Positions 18,699-27,940 of a stretch of DNA of 64,000 bases are shown in pieces (the stretch's first letter is position 1; every line of letters begins with the position of its first letter). The notes below the pieces were generated by a model that saw only the letters and a program-made list of their open reading frames with translations, searched no databases and was not told the origin of the DNA. The position numbers and the translations under genes were made by a program. This DNA comes from CAVPDA01 sp963702495 (GTDB lineage Bacteria; Pseudomonadota; Gammaproteobacteria; Burkholderiales; Rhodocyclaceae): the NCBI GenBank assembly GCA_963702495.1, contig CAVPDA010000015.1:62001-126000 (forward strand), read 5' to 3'.

Positions 18699-21008
18699 CT
18701 AATGACCGTGGGCCTCGGCCTCCGCATTGCCACGCTGCGCGAGGCGCACGACAAAGCGGGTGCCCTGCCCGGGGTGGCTGAGGACCGTCAATGTGCCACC
18801 GTGGCGCTCGACCACGGTCTTGACGATCACCAGTCCCAGGCCGGTACCCTCCTGGCCGCGGGCGCGGGTACTGGCGTAGGGAGAGAACAGTTTCGGCAAC
18901 TGGTCGGCGGGAATACCCGGCCCGTGGTCCTCGACCGTGAGCGCCCACTCACCTGCCTCCTCTTGCAAGATCAGGCTGACCTTGCTGCGGTCGGGACTGT
19001 GCTGGATGGCGTTGTTTAGCAGATTGATGAGCGCCCGGCGCAGCAGCTCGCCATCGCCCTTGCACAGGGCGCGGCCCGGCTCTGCCGCGGAGGCGAACTC
19101 GACGTCGATGGCCCGATCGTAGCCCAGGGGCGCGGCTTCCTCGACCGCCTGGGAGCCGAGCACGGCCAGATCGACGCTGCGGAAGCGCTGGGGATCGAGC
19201 GCTTCGGCACGGGCCAGCCGCATCACATCGTCGGCCAGGTTGAGTGCGCGGCGCGCCAGTTGCTGAATGCTGTCCAGACTGAACAGATCCTGCCCGTCGG
19301 GGTCCTGCATCACGTCGATCATGGAAATGATGGACATGAGGGGCGAGCGCAAGTCGTGGGACAGGTAGCGCATCGTCTCGTCGCGTGCCTTCTGGGCACG
19401 GCGCAACTCGGTGATGTCCGACAGGCTGACCACCAGCCCGGACAGGCCCCCCGATTCATCATCCGTGGCAGCGATGCCGACCAGCAGCGGACGGCTATCG
19501 GCACTGGCGATCTCGATCTGCCGCGCCAGAATGCTCCAGGAGGCAGCGTCGAGCAGTGAGCCGAGATTAGCGTTGGGCGGCGGTCGCAGGGCACTGAGCA
19601 GATCGTTCAGGGTCCGACCGCGTACCGGGCCGGGGACCTCCGTTCCCAGCAGGTCGACGGCCTTGCGGTTGGCGAGCAAGACGCGGCGCGAGGCGTCGGT
19701 CACCACCACGCCCACCGGCAGGCTGTCCAGCGCCGCACTGATGAAGCGCTGCGAGCGCCGCCGCGTCTCCACCGCGCTGTGCACCGCGTCGATGCGGCGC
19801 TGCAGCGGGTCCGCGCCCGTTCCGGGCGAAGCAGCGGCGCTGAACAAGGCCGGCTCCTGCTCCATCCGGCCCAACTCCGCGTCCAGGTAGCTCTGGGTTG
19901 CTTCCAGCCGCCGCCAGCTCCACAGCGGGTAGGCCAACACGCACCCCAGCAGCGCCGCCGACGGTGCGTACCACAGCTCGGCGGCGCGCAGCAGCAGCGC
20001 GCTCAGGGCCAGCGTGCCGAGCGCAGCCGCCAGCGCCAGGGTGAGTCCGGCCCGGGGCGAGGTGCGGCGCAGGCCGAGCATCAGCAGCAGCACGCTGAAG
20101 GCGGCGAGCGCCGCCGCGGCGGCCGGCGCCAGGGGCCGGAGCAGGATCGGCCGGCGCAGCATGTCGAGCACATTGGCATAGATTTCGACGCCGCTCATCT
20201 GCCGCGTGCCGTGTGCCGTCGGTGTCGCGTGGACGTCGCCGAGACCGGCCGCGGTGGCGCCGACGAGCACGATCTTGTCGCGGAAGAAACCGTCGACGAC
20301 CGCGCCGCGCAGCACATCCGCATAGGGCACGTGCCGGAAATGCCCGGCCGGTCCGGCGTAGGCGATGTTCAGCATGCGGCTTGCGTCCGTCCCCGCGGAA
20401 GGGGCTTCAGAGGTGCTGCCGCCCTTTGCCACCTGCCACAGCGCCAGCGCGTAGTGGGGATACTGTTCGGCCCCGATGCGGTACGTCGGCAGTACGCGCC
20501 TGATCATGCCATCGGCGTCGATCTCGGCGTGGGCATACCCCAGGGCACGGGCACTCGCGGCCAGCGCCGGCAGCGGCGGCAAACCCTGAATGCGGCGCGG
20601 GGGTGCCATGACTGCGGCGATCGGCAGCACCACCTTGCCGCTGCGGCGGATGGCCTGCTCCAGTGCGCTGTCGCCGGCAGGATCGTCCTTGTCAGGCTCG
20701 GCGAACATGATGTCCATGCCGACGGCACGGGCGCCGTCCCGCGTCAGGCGCTCCAGCAGCGTCGCATGCACGGCGCGCCGCCACGGCCAGCGCCCGACCT
20801 GGGCGATGCTGTCGTCGTCGATCGCGACGATGACGACATCCTCGGGAGCAGGGCGCTGCCACAGCACCGCGGCGCTGTCGTAGAAGGCATGGTCCAGGCG
20901 CTCGAATGCCTCGCCCAGGACGCATGCCGCCGTCAGCAGGAGCAGCGCCGCGGTGACGCCGAGCCACTCGCCGTTGATGCGTGCCGGCCGCAGCGCACCC
21001 ACACTCAC
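18699..21008 (-). CDS. CHASE2-domain sensor histidine kinase
   Basis: This 769-residue membrane kinase has an N-terminal transmembrane helix and an extracytoplasmic CHASE2 domain (about residues 35-300, with VVIVAIDDDSIAQVGRWPWRR and DKIVLVGATAAGLGDVHATP). Three closely spaced helices and a PAS-like domain (LPVGVVVTDASRRVLLANRKA) follow. Then come the dimerisation domain with phospho-acceptor YLSHDLRSPL near residue 550 and the ATPase domain (NLLNNAIQHS, EDHGPGIP, GTGLGLVIVK). No response regulator gene is in the window. The start is a GTG at 21008 overlapping the stop of the LysM-FecR gene (GTGA), so the two are translationally coupled. The signal sensed is unknown; CHASE2 often pairs with FecR proteins. 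Confidence 0.88.
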   Translation of the reverse strand: MSVGALRPARINGEWLGVTAALLLLTAACVLGEAFERLDHAFYDSAAVLWQRPAPEDVVIVAIDDDSIAQVGRWPWRRAVHATLLERLTRDGARAVGMDIMFAEPDKDDPAGDSALEQAIRRSGKVVLPIAAVMAPPRRIQGLPPLPALAASARALGYAHAEIDADGMIRRVLPTYRIGAEQYPHYALALWQVAKGGSTSEAPSAGTDASRMLNIAYAGPAGHFRHVPYADVLRGAVVDGFFRDKIVLVGATAAGLGDVHATPTAHGTRQMSGVEIYANVLDMLRRPILLRPLAPAAAAALAAFSVLLLMLGLRRTSPRAGLTLALAAALGTLALSALLLRAAELWYAPSAALLGCVLAYPLWSWRRLEATQSYLDAELGRMEQEPALFSAAASPGTGADPLQRRIDAVHSAVETRRRSQRFISAALDSLPVGVVVTDASRRVLLANRKAVDLLGTEVPGPVRGRTLNDLLSALRPPPNANLGSLLDAASWSILARQIEIASADSRPLLVGIAATDDESGGLSGLVVSLSDITELRRAQKARDETMRYLSHDLRSPLMSIISMIDVMQDPDGQDLFSLDSIQQLARRALNLADDVMRLARAEALDPQRFRSVDLAVLGSQAVEEAAPLGYDRAIDVEFASAAEPGRALCKGDGELLRRALINLLNNAIQHSPDRSKVSLILQEEAGEWALTVEDHGPGIPADQLPKLFSPYASTRARGQEGTGLGLVIVKTVVERHGGTLTVLSHPGQGTRFVVRLAQRGNAEAEAHGH

Positions 21009-22630
21009 AACACCAGGGGCAGCAGGAGCAGCAGCAGCCACCAGGGCCGTGCCGGTACCTCGACGCGCTGGGTTGCCGTATAAGGGCCGACGAAGCCGTC
21101 GCGGTCGATGGCGCGCACGCGCATGTAATAGGTGCCGGCCGCCGGGCGCTCCAGCGCCGTGCGCGGCTCGGTGAGGCTGCGCACTTCGATCGGATCGGCG
21201 AAAGTCTCGTCTCGCGCCAGTTGGAACTCGAAGCGCTGCCCCGACTCCGCCGGCCAGGAAAAGGCAATGCGTTCGCCCTCCAGCATCGGCGCATCCGGCG
21301 CCGCCGGGGACGGGTGCAGAACGAAGCGCTGCGCATCGCCGAAGGGGCCGCGCTGGCCGTCGGCGCGCACGCTGGCGACGCGCCAGAAATATTCGCCCGG
21401 TTCGAGCCGGCCGGGCGGGGTCAGCTCGGTCGCACGCAGCCCGGTCTGCTGCTGCAGGATGCGTTCGAAGCTGGCGTCGGCGGCGAGCTGAAGCAGGTAG
21501 CTGTCCGCCTCCACCATCGCCGCCCAACGCAGCGTCGCGGCGTCCCCGCGCACTTTGGCGCCGTCCGCCGGTGCAGACGGAAAGGGGGGTTCGGGCCGGG
21601 CGCGCAGGGCGATCTGCTTGACCGCGTCCTTCCCTTCCAGGCCCAGCGCATCGATGCCGCGCACCCGCAGGTGGTAGTCCCCGTCCGGCAGGCCACCGAA
21701 TCTGGCCTCCGGGAAGTCCACCACTTTCTCGCCGCGCATGGCGTGGAACGTGGCGTCGGCCGCGAGCTGGACGCGGTAGGCGCGCGCTGCGGCCAGCGCC
21801 GCGAAGCGCAACTGCATTGTCACCCGCTCCTGACGCGGCGCCACGCCGTCCAGATCGGGCGCGGCCAGCAGCGGGCGCGGCAGCGGCAGCGCGCGTCCGG
21901 CCACCGCCACCAGGCCAAAGCCTGCGCCGACGGCACGCTCCGGCTGCCGGCCGGAACCCACAGCCACGGTCCCTTCGGTCACTTCCACCCGCGCCAGCCC
22001 GCCGTCCTCGGCCTGCGCCCGGTAGTGCGTGCCGCGGATGCTGATAGTGGCGCCGGGCGTTCTCAGTTGCTGGACCGATCCCCGGCCTCCCGGCTTGGGC
22101 ACCAGCGCATCGATGCGACCCTGTTCGAGCCTGAGTCTGGAGTCGGTGATGCCGGCAGCGGCACGCCGCTGCAGGGCATCAAGATGCAGGCGGCTGCGCG
22201 GCTGCAAGGTGAGATGGGTGCCGTCGGCGAGTTCGATGGTGAGGTAGCCGTCGTCGCCAGTGGCCAATTCGGTGCGCGGTTCGATGCGCTCACCGACCGC
22301 CACCGGCCGGCTGCCCGCGCTCGCGGTCCCGACCACCTGGGACACCGTCGCCGGGACGGACTCGCGCCGCAGCAGCCCGACCGGAATGCGCAGCGTCGCA
22401 CCGGCGGGCATGCGGTACGGATCGTCGATGCGATTGATGCGGCGCAGCCGCATCCAGTCTGCGGGCCGTTCCAGCATCTGCTCGCCGATACCGATCAGGG
22501 TATCGCCGCGCCGGATCTCGTAGGTCACCTCCTGTGCCAGGCCGGCGGCGGACCAGGCGGCGGACAGTGCGGTGACAACCAGGGCGGCAGCCGGCGCCGC
22601 GCGGCAGCGAAATGGACGTGCGAATGTCAT
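21005..22630 (-). CDS. LysM-FecR domain protein, exported
   Basis: The 541-residue precursor has a signal peptide (cleavage after GLAQ, about residue 33), a LysM domain at about 35-85 (YEIRRGDTLIGIGEQML) and a FecR domain at about 95-225 (TELATGDDGYLTIELADGTHLTL, TPGATISIRGTHYRA). Several fibronectin-III-like repeats follow (YRVQLAADATFHAM, YLLQLAADASFERI, FEFQLARDETFADP) and the protein ends in a hydrophobic helix WWLLLLLLPLVL. The LysM part may bind peptidoglycan and the C-terminal helix may anchor it. It is the upstream partner of the CHASE2 kinase, overlapping it by four bases, and probably presents or modulates its signal (inference). Confidence 0.87.
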   Translation of the reverse strand: MTFARPFRCRAAPAAALVVTALSAAWSAAGLAQEVTYEIRRGDTLIGIGEQMLERPADWMRLRRINRIDDPYRMPAGATLRIPVGLLRRESVPATVSQVVGTASAGSRPVAVGERIEPRTELATGDDGYLTIELADGTHLTLQPRSRLHLDALQRRAAAGITDSRLRLEQGRIDALVPKPGGRGSVQQLRTPGATISIRGTHYRAQAEDGGLARVEVTEGTVAVGSGRQPERAVGAGFGLVAVAGRALPLPRPLLAAPDLDGVAPRQERVTMQLRFAALAAARAYRVQLAADATFHAMRGEKVVDFPEARFGGLPDGDYHLRVRGIDALGLEGKDAVKQIALRARPEPPFPSAPADGAKVRGDAATLRWAAMVEADSYLLQLAADASFERILQQQTGLRATELTPPGRLEPGEYFWRVASVRADGQRGPFGDAQRFVLHPSPAAPDAPMLEGERIAFSWPAESGQRFEFQLARDETFADPIEVRSLTEPRTALERPAAGTYYMRVRAIDRDGFVGPYTATQRVEVPARPWWLLLLLLPLVL

Positions 22631-22789
22631 TGGAGGTGTTGTGGCCGGCCGTCTCGGCGACAGGCCGGCGTTCGGACAATCCGTGCGTCATTATGCACGA
22701 TGCGGGGTATGGGGCCAAGGCACGGATCGCGGGGAACGGGAGTTCGACCAGCGACCGCGGCGCGCGCCGATCGAAACGGGCGCGGCGCT

Positions 22790-24664
22790 TCAGCCGCGAG
22801 GTGCGATACCCAGCGGCGACTGGCCGAGCGGTACCGCACCGGCGGCGCCGTCCTGATGTGCGATTTCCTGCTGCTGCAGCGCCCACATCTGGGCGTAGGT
22901 GCCTTCGCGCGTGAGCAGGTCCTGGTGCGTGCCGCGCTCGACGATGCGGCCCTGGTCCAGCACCAGGATCTGGTCCGCATTCATCACCGTGGACAGGCGG
23001 TGGGCGATGACCAGCGTGGTGCGTCCGACGGCGGCCTGCTCCAATTCCGCCTGGATCGCCTTCTCGGTCTTGGAGTCCAGCGCCGAGGTGGCCTCGTCGA
23101 AGATCAGGATCGGCGGATTTTTCAGCAGCGCGCGGGCGATCGCCACCCGCTGCTTCTCCCCGCCGGAGAGCTTGAGCCCGCGCTCGCCGACCGTGGTGTC
23201 GTACCTGTCCGGCAGCGACTCGATGAACTCGTGGATGTGAGCCGATTTCGCCGCCGCGATCACTTCCTCGCGCGGCGCTTCGGGCCGGCCATACTGGATG
23301 TTGTAGAAGATGCTGTCGTTGAACAGGACGGTGTCCTGCGGCACGATGCCGATCGCCGCGCGCAGGCTGGCCTGCGTCAGTTGGCGGATGTCGTGGCCGT
23401 TGATGCGCACGCAGCCGGCCTGCACGTCGTAGAAGCGGAATAGCAGGCGCGACAAGGTGCTCTTGCCGGAACCCGAGTGGCCGACCACCGCCACCGTGCG
23501 CCCCGACGGTATCGTGAAATCGACGTCGAACAGGATCTGGCGCTTCGCCTCGTAGGAAAAGCCGACATGTTCGAAGCGCACTTGGCACGCGCCGGGTTCC
23601 AGAATGCGGGCGTCGGGCGCGTCCTGCACCTCCCGGTTCTCGTGAAGCAGGCCGAACAGTCGCTCGATGTCGGTGAGCGCCTGGCGGATCTCGCGGTAGA
23701 GCACGCCGAGGAAGTTGAGCGGGATGTAGAGCTGCATCATGAAGGCGTTCACCAGCACGATGTCGCCCAGCGTCATGCTGCCCTGGGTGACGTGGCTGGC
23801 GGCGCGCCACATCATGGCGGTGACGCCGCAGGCGATGATCAGCGCCTGTCCGACGTTGAGGAAGGACAGGGAAAACTGGCTCTTCACCTGGGCCGCCTCC
23901 CACTTCAGCATCTGCGCGTCGTAGCGCCGCGCCTCGAAGTCCTCGTTGTTGAAATACTTCACCGTCTCGTAGTTGATGAGGCTGTCAACGGCGCGGGTGT
24001 TGGCGGCGGAGTCGTGCTCGTTGGCCTCGCGCCGCAGGTGGGTGCGCCAGTTGGTGACGATCACCGTAAAGCTGATGTAGCAAACGAGCGTCACGCCGGT
24101 GATGATGGCGAAGGCGGGTTCGTACTTGGTCAGCAGGATGCCCAGCACCAGGCTGATCTCCACCAGCGTCGGCAGGATCGAATACAGGGTATAGCTGATG
24201 AGGGACCCGATGGAGCGGGTGCCGCGCTCGATGTCCCGCGTCAGCCCACCGGTCTGGCGCTCCAGGTGGAAGCGCAGGGACAGGGCGTGCAGATGGCGGA
24301 ACACCTGCAGCGCGATGTTGCGTACCGCCTGCTGGGTGACGCGGGCGAAGATGATCTCGCGCAGTTCGGTGAACAGCGAAACCGAGAAGCGCAGCACGCC
24401 ATAGGCCAGCAGCGCCGCCGCCGGGATGACCAGCACCGTCTGCTCGGGCGTGATGGTGAGGGCGTCCACCACCTGCTTGAAGACGAGCGGGACGCTGACG
24501 TTGGCCAGCTTGGCGCCGATCAGGCAGGCCAGCGCGAAGATCACCCGGCCGCGGTAGGCCCAGATGTAGGGGAACAGGGTCTTGACGGTGTTCCAGCCGG
24601 GGCGTTCGCTGGCGGCAGCGGGGCGGGGAAGGGCGGCGGAAGCGGAGGCAGCGTAGCGGCGCAT
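22790..24664 (-). CDS. Atm1/HMT1-type ABC exporter
   Basis: This 624-residue half-transporter has a six-helix exporter domain (about residues 30-330) joined to an ATPase. Walker A is GHSGSGKST near residue 393, the signature is LSGGEKQRVAIARALL, and Walker B is ILIFDEATSALDSKTE. Segments NYETVKYFNNEDFE and YIPLNFLGVLYREIRQ are typical of the Atm1 branch, which exports glutathione-linked sulfur or metal species; bacterial members help with heavy-metal or iron-sulfur homeostasis. It probably acts as a homodimer. It sits 159 bases upstream of the FecR gene on the same strand; a functional link is not evident. Confidence 0.9.
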   Translation of the reverse strand: MRRYAASASAALPRPAAASERPGWNTVKTLFPYIWAYRGRVIFALACLIGAKLANVSVPLVFKQVVDALTITPEQTVLVIPAAALLAYGVLRFSVSLFTELREIIFARVTQQAVRNIALQVFRHLHALSLRFHLERQTGGLTRDIERGTRSIGSLISYTLYSILPTLVEISLVLGILLTKYEPAFAIITGVTLVCYISFTVIVTNWRTHLRREANEHDSAANTRAVDSLINYETVKYFNNEDFEARRYDAQMLKWEAAQVKSQFSLSFLNVGQALIIACGVTAMMWRAASHVTQGSMTLGDIVLVNAFMMQLYIPLNFLGVLYREIRQALTDIERLFGLLHENREVQDAPDARILEPGACQVRFEHVGFSYEAKRQILFDVDFTIPSGRTVAVVGHSGSGKSTLSRLLFRFYDVQAGCVRINGHDIRQLTQASLRAAIGIVPQDTVLFNDSIFYNIQYGRPEAPREEVIAAAKSAHIHEFIESLPDRYDTTVGERGLKLSGGEKQRVAIARALLKNPPILIFDEATSALDSKTEKAIQAELEQAAVGRTTLVIAHRLSTVMNADQILVLDQGRIVERGTHQDLLTREGTYAQMWALQQQEIAHQDGAAGAVPLGQSPLGIAPRG

Positions 24665-24765
24665 CGCCCGATTCTACCGAACAAGGTCACGCGGCACCGC
24701 ATGCCGGGTCGGCGCGTCGCTCCGGCAGGCGGCCGCGTTCGCCGCCGGAGCCGATGGGCGGGGCG

Positions 24766-24850
24766 CTGCGGCAATATGTCGCAGAACCCATGTCGCTGAT
24801 TTGATTGTGGATGTAGGAGTTTGTCCGACACCGATTGCGAATTCGCAAGG
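24766..24850. repeat. REP-like repeat, copy A
   Basis: Copy A of an ~85-base unit. It contains TGCGGCAATATGTCGCA (imperfect dyad), TGTAGGAGTTTGTCCGAC (GTAGGA pairing with TCCGAC) and the perfect palindrome TTGCGAATTCGCAA at 24835-24848. The order of elements matches copy B at 25088-25173, about 320 bases away, in the same orientation. Confidence 0.75.
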
Positions 24851-25087
24851 ACCACCGTTCGGCACGCAAATACTCTGACCATGCAGTGATCGACCGGCTT
24901 TCATCGGACCTCACGCGGTTGGGGTTTTGGGGCGCGGGAGCCGGCCGGTCATCGTCGAGATCGAGTCCACGCGGTGCGCACCGCCTGCTCGCCCGCCGTC
25001 TCGTCCGCTTGCCACACTCACGCCATATCGTTCCCAAGCCTGCTTGCCAGACTCGTCGGTGCATTGCGACACGCCTCGCGCCGACCC

Positions 25088-25173
25088 CTGCGGCACTATG
25101 TCGCAGGGCCTATGGGTTTGATTTCGTTGTTGCTGTAGGAATTTGTCCGATGGCCAATTGCGAAATCGCAAGG
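25088..25173. repeat. REP-like repeat, copy B
   Basis: Copy B of the unit: CTGCGGCACTATGTCGCAG dyad, TGTAGGAATTTGTCCGA and TTGCGAAATCGCAA at 25158-25171. The dyads are conserved while the spacers between them have diverged, which suggests that the secondary structure is what has been kept. Confidence 0.75.
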
Positions 25174-25232
25174 GCAATTGCCGTGTCCGCGGGTTCAATG
25201 CGGAAAACAGTAATTAAGAAAAGAAGCAGGCT

Positions 25233-25246
25233 CTGATTTTCATCGA
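25233..25246 (+). promoter_or_regulatory. FNR-box-like site upstream of the octaheme cytochrome
   Basis: CTGATTTTCATCGA matches the FNR consensus TTGAT-N4-ATCAA at eight of ten defined positions. Its centre is about 67 bases before the cytochrome ATG, a plausible place for an activating site. The convergent neighbour encodes an FNR-type regulator with the matching recognition helix. Site identity is inferred and rests on sequence similarity alone. Confidence 0.4.
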
Positions 25247-25306
25247 TCCGCGACGCAAGAAAAGTCATGCCCGAGCCCATCGGGCAACAAAGCGGAGGTT
25301 CCCGTC

Positions 25307-27863
25307 ATGAAATCGCTACGCTCCCGCCTGGCCGGACGCGCACTGCCGGCGCCGCTGGCCGCTTCCCTGGTGGTCGGATTGGGCCTGGGTGTCATGGTAC
25401 TTGCCGAAGCCGGCACATCCACGCTCGCTCCCGCCCACGATTTCCACTACGACCCGGTCCACCAGACCTACACCGTCGATGGCGAGACGGTGACCGTGGC
25501 CGCTGTCAAGCGCGACGTCTCCGGCGCCCTGTGCTCGAAATGCCACGCCGAGGCGGTGGGTCAAACTCAAGGCCTCCGTGCATTTCACGACCCAGTCGCC
25601 GACGCAGCGGATCATGTTTCCCGGCGGCGGCAGCCACGGCATGCTGGACCGGGCCTGCGGCCTGCCGGGCAGTTCGGCGATGGTGAACTACGTTTCCGAT
25701 CCCAATCTGGCCGAATGCGGCAAGTGCCACGTCGGGCGCTACCTGCCGGTGATGCAGGCCGCGTTCGAGTTTGCGTTCGCCACGGCCCGCCTGCCCAACG
25801 CCGCCGGGCAGGCGGAGCGCATCGTGAACGCCGGACTCGATTGCCTCATCTGCCATTCGGCCCAGTACAAAGCGGTCCCCAACGGTCAGTTGGCGTCGGT
25901 CGCCGGTTATGCCAAGCCTGGTGCCGAAGCTCCGGTCCCCGCCGGATTCCCGCGCGTCGCCCATGACGACGGCGACTTCGACCAGGACGGCGGGCCCGAT
26001 CCGATGCTGGACAGAACCGGCGACGGAATTGCGGACGTTCCCCTCATGATGGATACCGACGGCGACGGCATGCCGGACGCACCCTGGCCCACCATCGCCC
26101 AGGACCGCAGCCCGCAGGCCGTGCTTTCCGTCGGAGCCACCAGCGAGAAGACCTGCCTGCGCTGCCACGAACACGCCCGCACCGGCTACAAGCGCGCCAC
26201 CCTGTTCGCCGCCGGCTACGACGTGCACGCCACGGCGACCTCCGGGCCGTTTGCCGGTGCCAAGAATCGCTGCACGGTGTGCCATACGGCGTCCGACCAC
26301 AAGTTCGCCCGCGGCCACAACGTCGGCGGGGATCTCGCTGCGGCGGACTATCCGCCGCCGGCGATTGGCGTGGTGCCCGGCGTGTCCGACCCGACCGATG
26401 TTTCCTGCGTCCAGTGCCACGATCCGGGCCGGCTGACCGGGCAGGTGCATTCGACGCGCCACATCGACAAGATCGCCTGCGAAACCTGTCACATCCCGGC
26501 CAGCGGCGGCATCGCCTACTCGCTGTACGGCCAGGGCGGGCATCTGCTGTTCGGCCGCAACGACAAGGGCCGGGACACCAAGTTGATCACTGCCGACCAC
26601 ACCTGGGCCGAGGACGCGGCGGACATCGCCGCCGACTTCGAGGCCTACCGCATGCGCCCGACCCTGGTCTGGTTCAACGGCGGCGCCTCGTTCCTGGCGC
26701 AGACCCTGGCGGTGCGCGGCTCGCTCAATGCCAAGATCACACCCTTCAAGCCGATGGCCAACGGCATGGTGTTCGACGCCCGCTTCTTCCGCAACGAAAC
26801 CGTGACCAACGCGCTGGGCGTTCCCTACAACGCCTACTCGATGTACCGGTTTTACGCCAACGGTTCCAATGCCGAGGTGTTCTCGGCGCTCAAAATGCTG
26901 GATCTGACGCCGAACGAGGTGCGTGGCATCAACCTGATGGACCTCATGCCGCCGCCCCCGCCGCTTCAGGCGGACCCGCGGCGCCAGGCGATGGCCATGA
27001 TGCTGCTGTTCCCGAACATGCTGCAGTTCGACAAGCAGACCTTCAGCTTCGAGCACTATCTGGTCGGCGCCAACTCGCCCTGGGATCGGAACCGGGACGG
27101 CATCATCGACGCCGGTCTGCCCTTCACCTTCGACATGCTCAAGGCCGCCAACATGGGTCTGGCGAAGTTCCAGGGCTTCAACCAGCCGATGCGCCTGCCG
27201 CCGGACTACCAGTGGTATCCGTTCCTGGATTCGGTATCGCAGCCGATCACCATGAAAGTGCCGGACGAGAGCCTGATCCGCATGTTCCTGCAGATGCAGG
27301 GAGCTTCCGATGCCGCCACCCGCTACTACCCGGCCTTTTCCAACGGCGTGACGCTGGGCGGTCACGGCGTGCGGCCGAAGGAGCAGGCGCTGGGCGCCGG
27401 AAGGCAGGGCTGCATGGACTGCCACGGCGAGGGCGGCGCGCTCACCACCCCGGTGCCGGTCACGCGCAAGGTCCTGTCCGACCTCGGCATGGGCATGAAG
27501 GGCGAGATGCCGCTGTACCAGTGGAAGTTCTACAACGCACGGGCGCTGATCGATCTCGGACTGCATACCAGGGACGAGGATATCGCCGCCGGCCGCGCCA
27601 GCGTGGATATCGACGGCAGGCTGGACTACGTGCGGCTGAGCGGCAAGCAACTGCTGCTCAACTGGTTCGTGCCCAACGCGCCCGGCGGCTACCTGCCGGC
27701 CGATCACGCCGCCGTGTTGAAAGGCACCGGACTCAAGGCCGCCGATCTGGCGATCAAGGGCGGTGCCTGGATGGCGGTGCTGGAGCCGGTGGTGGACTAC
27801 GTGCCGAACTACCTGGCGCTGGGCTACTCGCGCGACGAGGTGATATTCCGCCGTCGCCGTTAG
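25307..27863 (+). CDS. Octaheme c-type cytochrome with calcium-loop motifs (one-base frameshift)
   Basis: An exported cytochrome of about 850 residues. A signal anchor lies at about residues 15-38. Eight CxxCH haem sites follow: CSKCH, CGKCH, CLICH, CLRCH, CTVCH, CVQCH, CETCH and CMDCH. The first seven fall in the N-terminal half; the long C-terminal half holds only the last. Between the third and fourth haems are DGDFDQDGGPDPMLDRTGDG and DTDGDGMPD, aspartate-rich loops like thrombospondin type-3 calcium sites. The first haem is in one frame and the rest in the next; a single extra G in GGG at 25558-25560 accounts for it. The spacing resembles octaheme tetrathionate-reductase-like cytochromes. 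The substrate is unknown. Start: ATG with GGAGG upstream. Confidence 0.82.
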
Positions 27864-27873
27864 GCCGATGTCG

Positions 27874-27916
27874 GCGCCGCCCCTTTGCCTCCGATGGCGG
27901 AGGCTGGGGGCGGCGC
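27874..27916. terminator. Nested palindrome between convergent cytochrome and fnr-type genes
   Basis: GCGCCGCCCC at 27874-27883 pairs with GGGGCGGCGC at 27907-27916, and inside it CCTCCG pairs with CGGAGG. It starts 10 bases after the cytochrome stop and lies before the stop of the facing gene, so it could end transcription from both sides, although no T run follows. Confidence 0.55.
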
Positions 27917-27940
27917 AACCGCCGTGCGTGGTGTTCGCTG

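Larger units (their letters stand above)
24665..25306. other. Long intergenic region with a duplicated palindromic repeat
   Basis: No gene is supported in these 642 bases between the ABC exporter and the octaheme cytochrome. It holds two diverged copies of an ~85-base unit (see the repeat entries) and, near the right end, an FNR-box-like dyad. GGAGG at about 25293 is the ribosome binding site of the cytochrome gene. Short minus-strand frames here contain similar peptide strings only because the DNA repeat is read twice. Confidence 0.6.

Noticed and set aside
24541..25198. Two short minus-strand frames with similar peptides
   Set aside because: The similarity comes from the duplicated DNA repeat at 24766 and 25088, not from a protein family.
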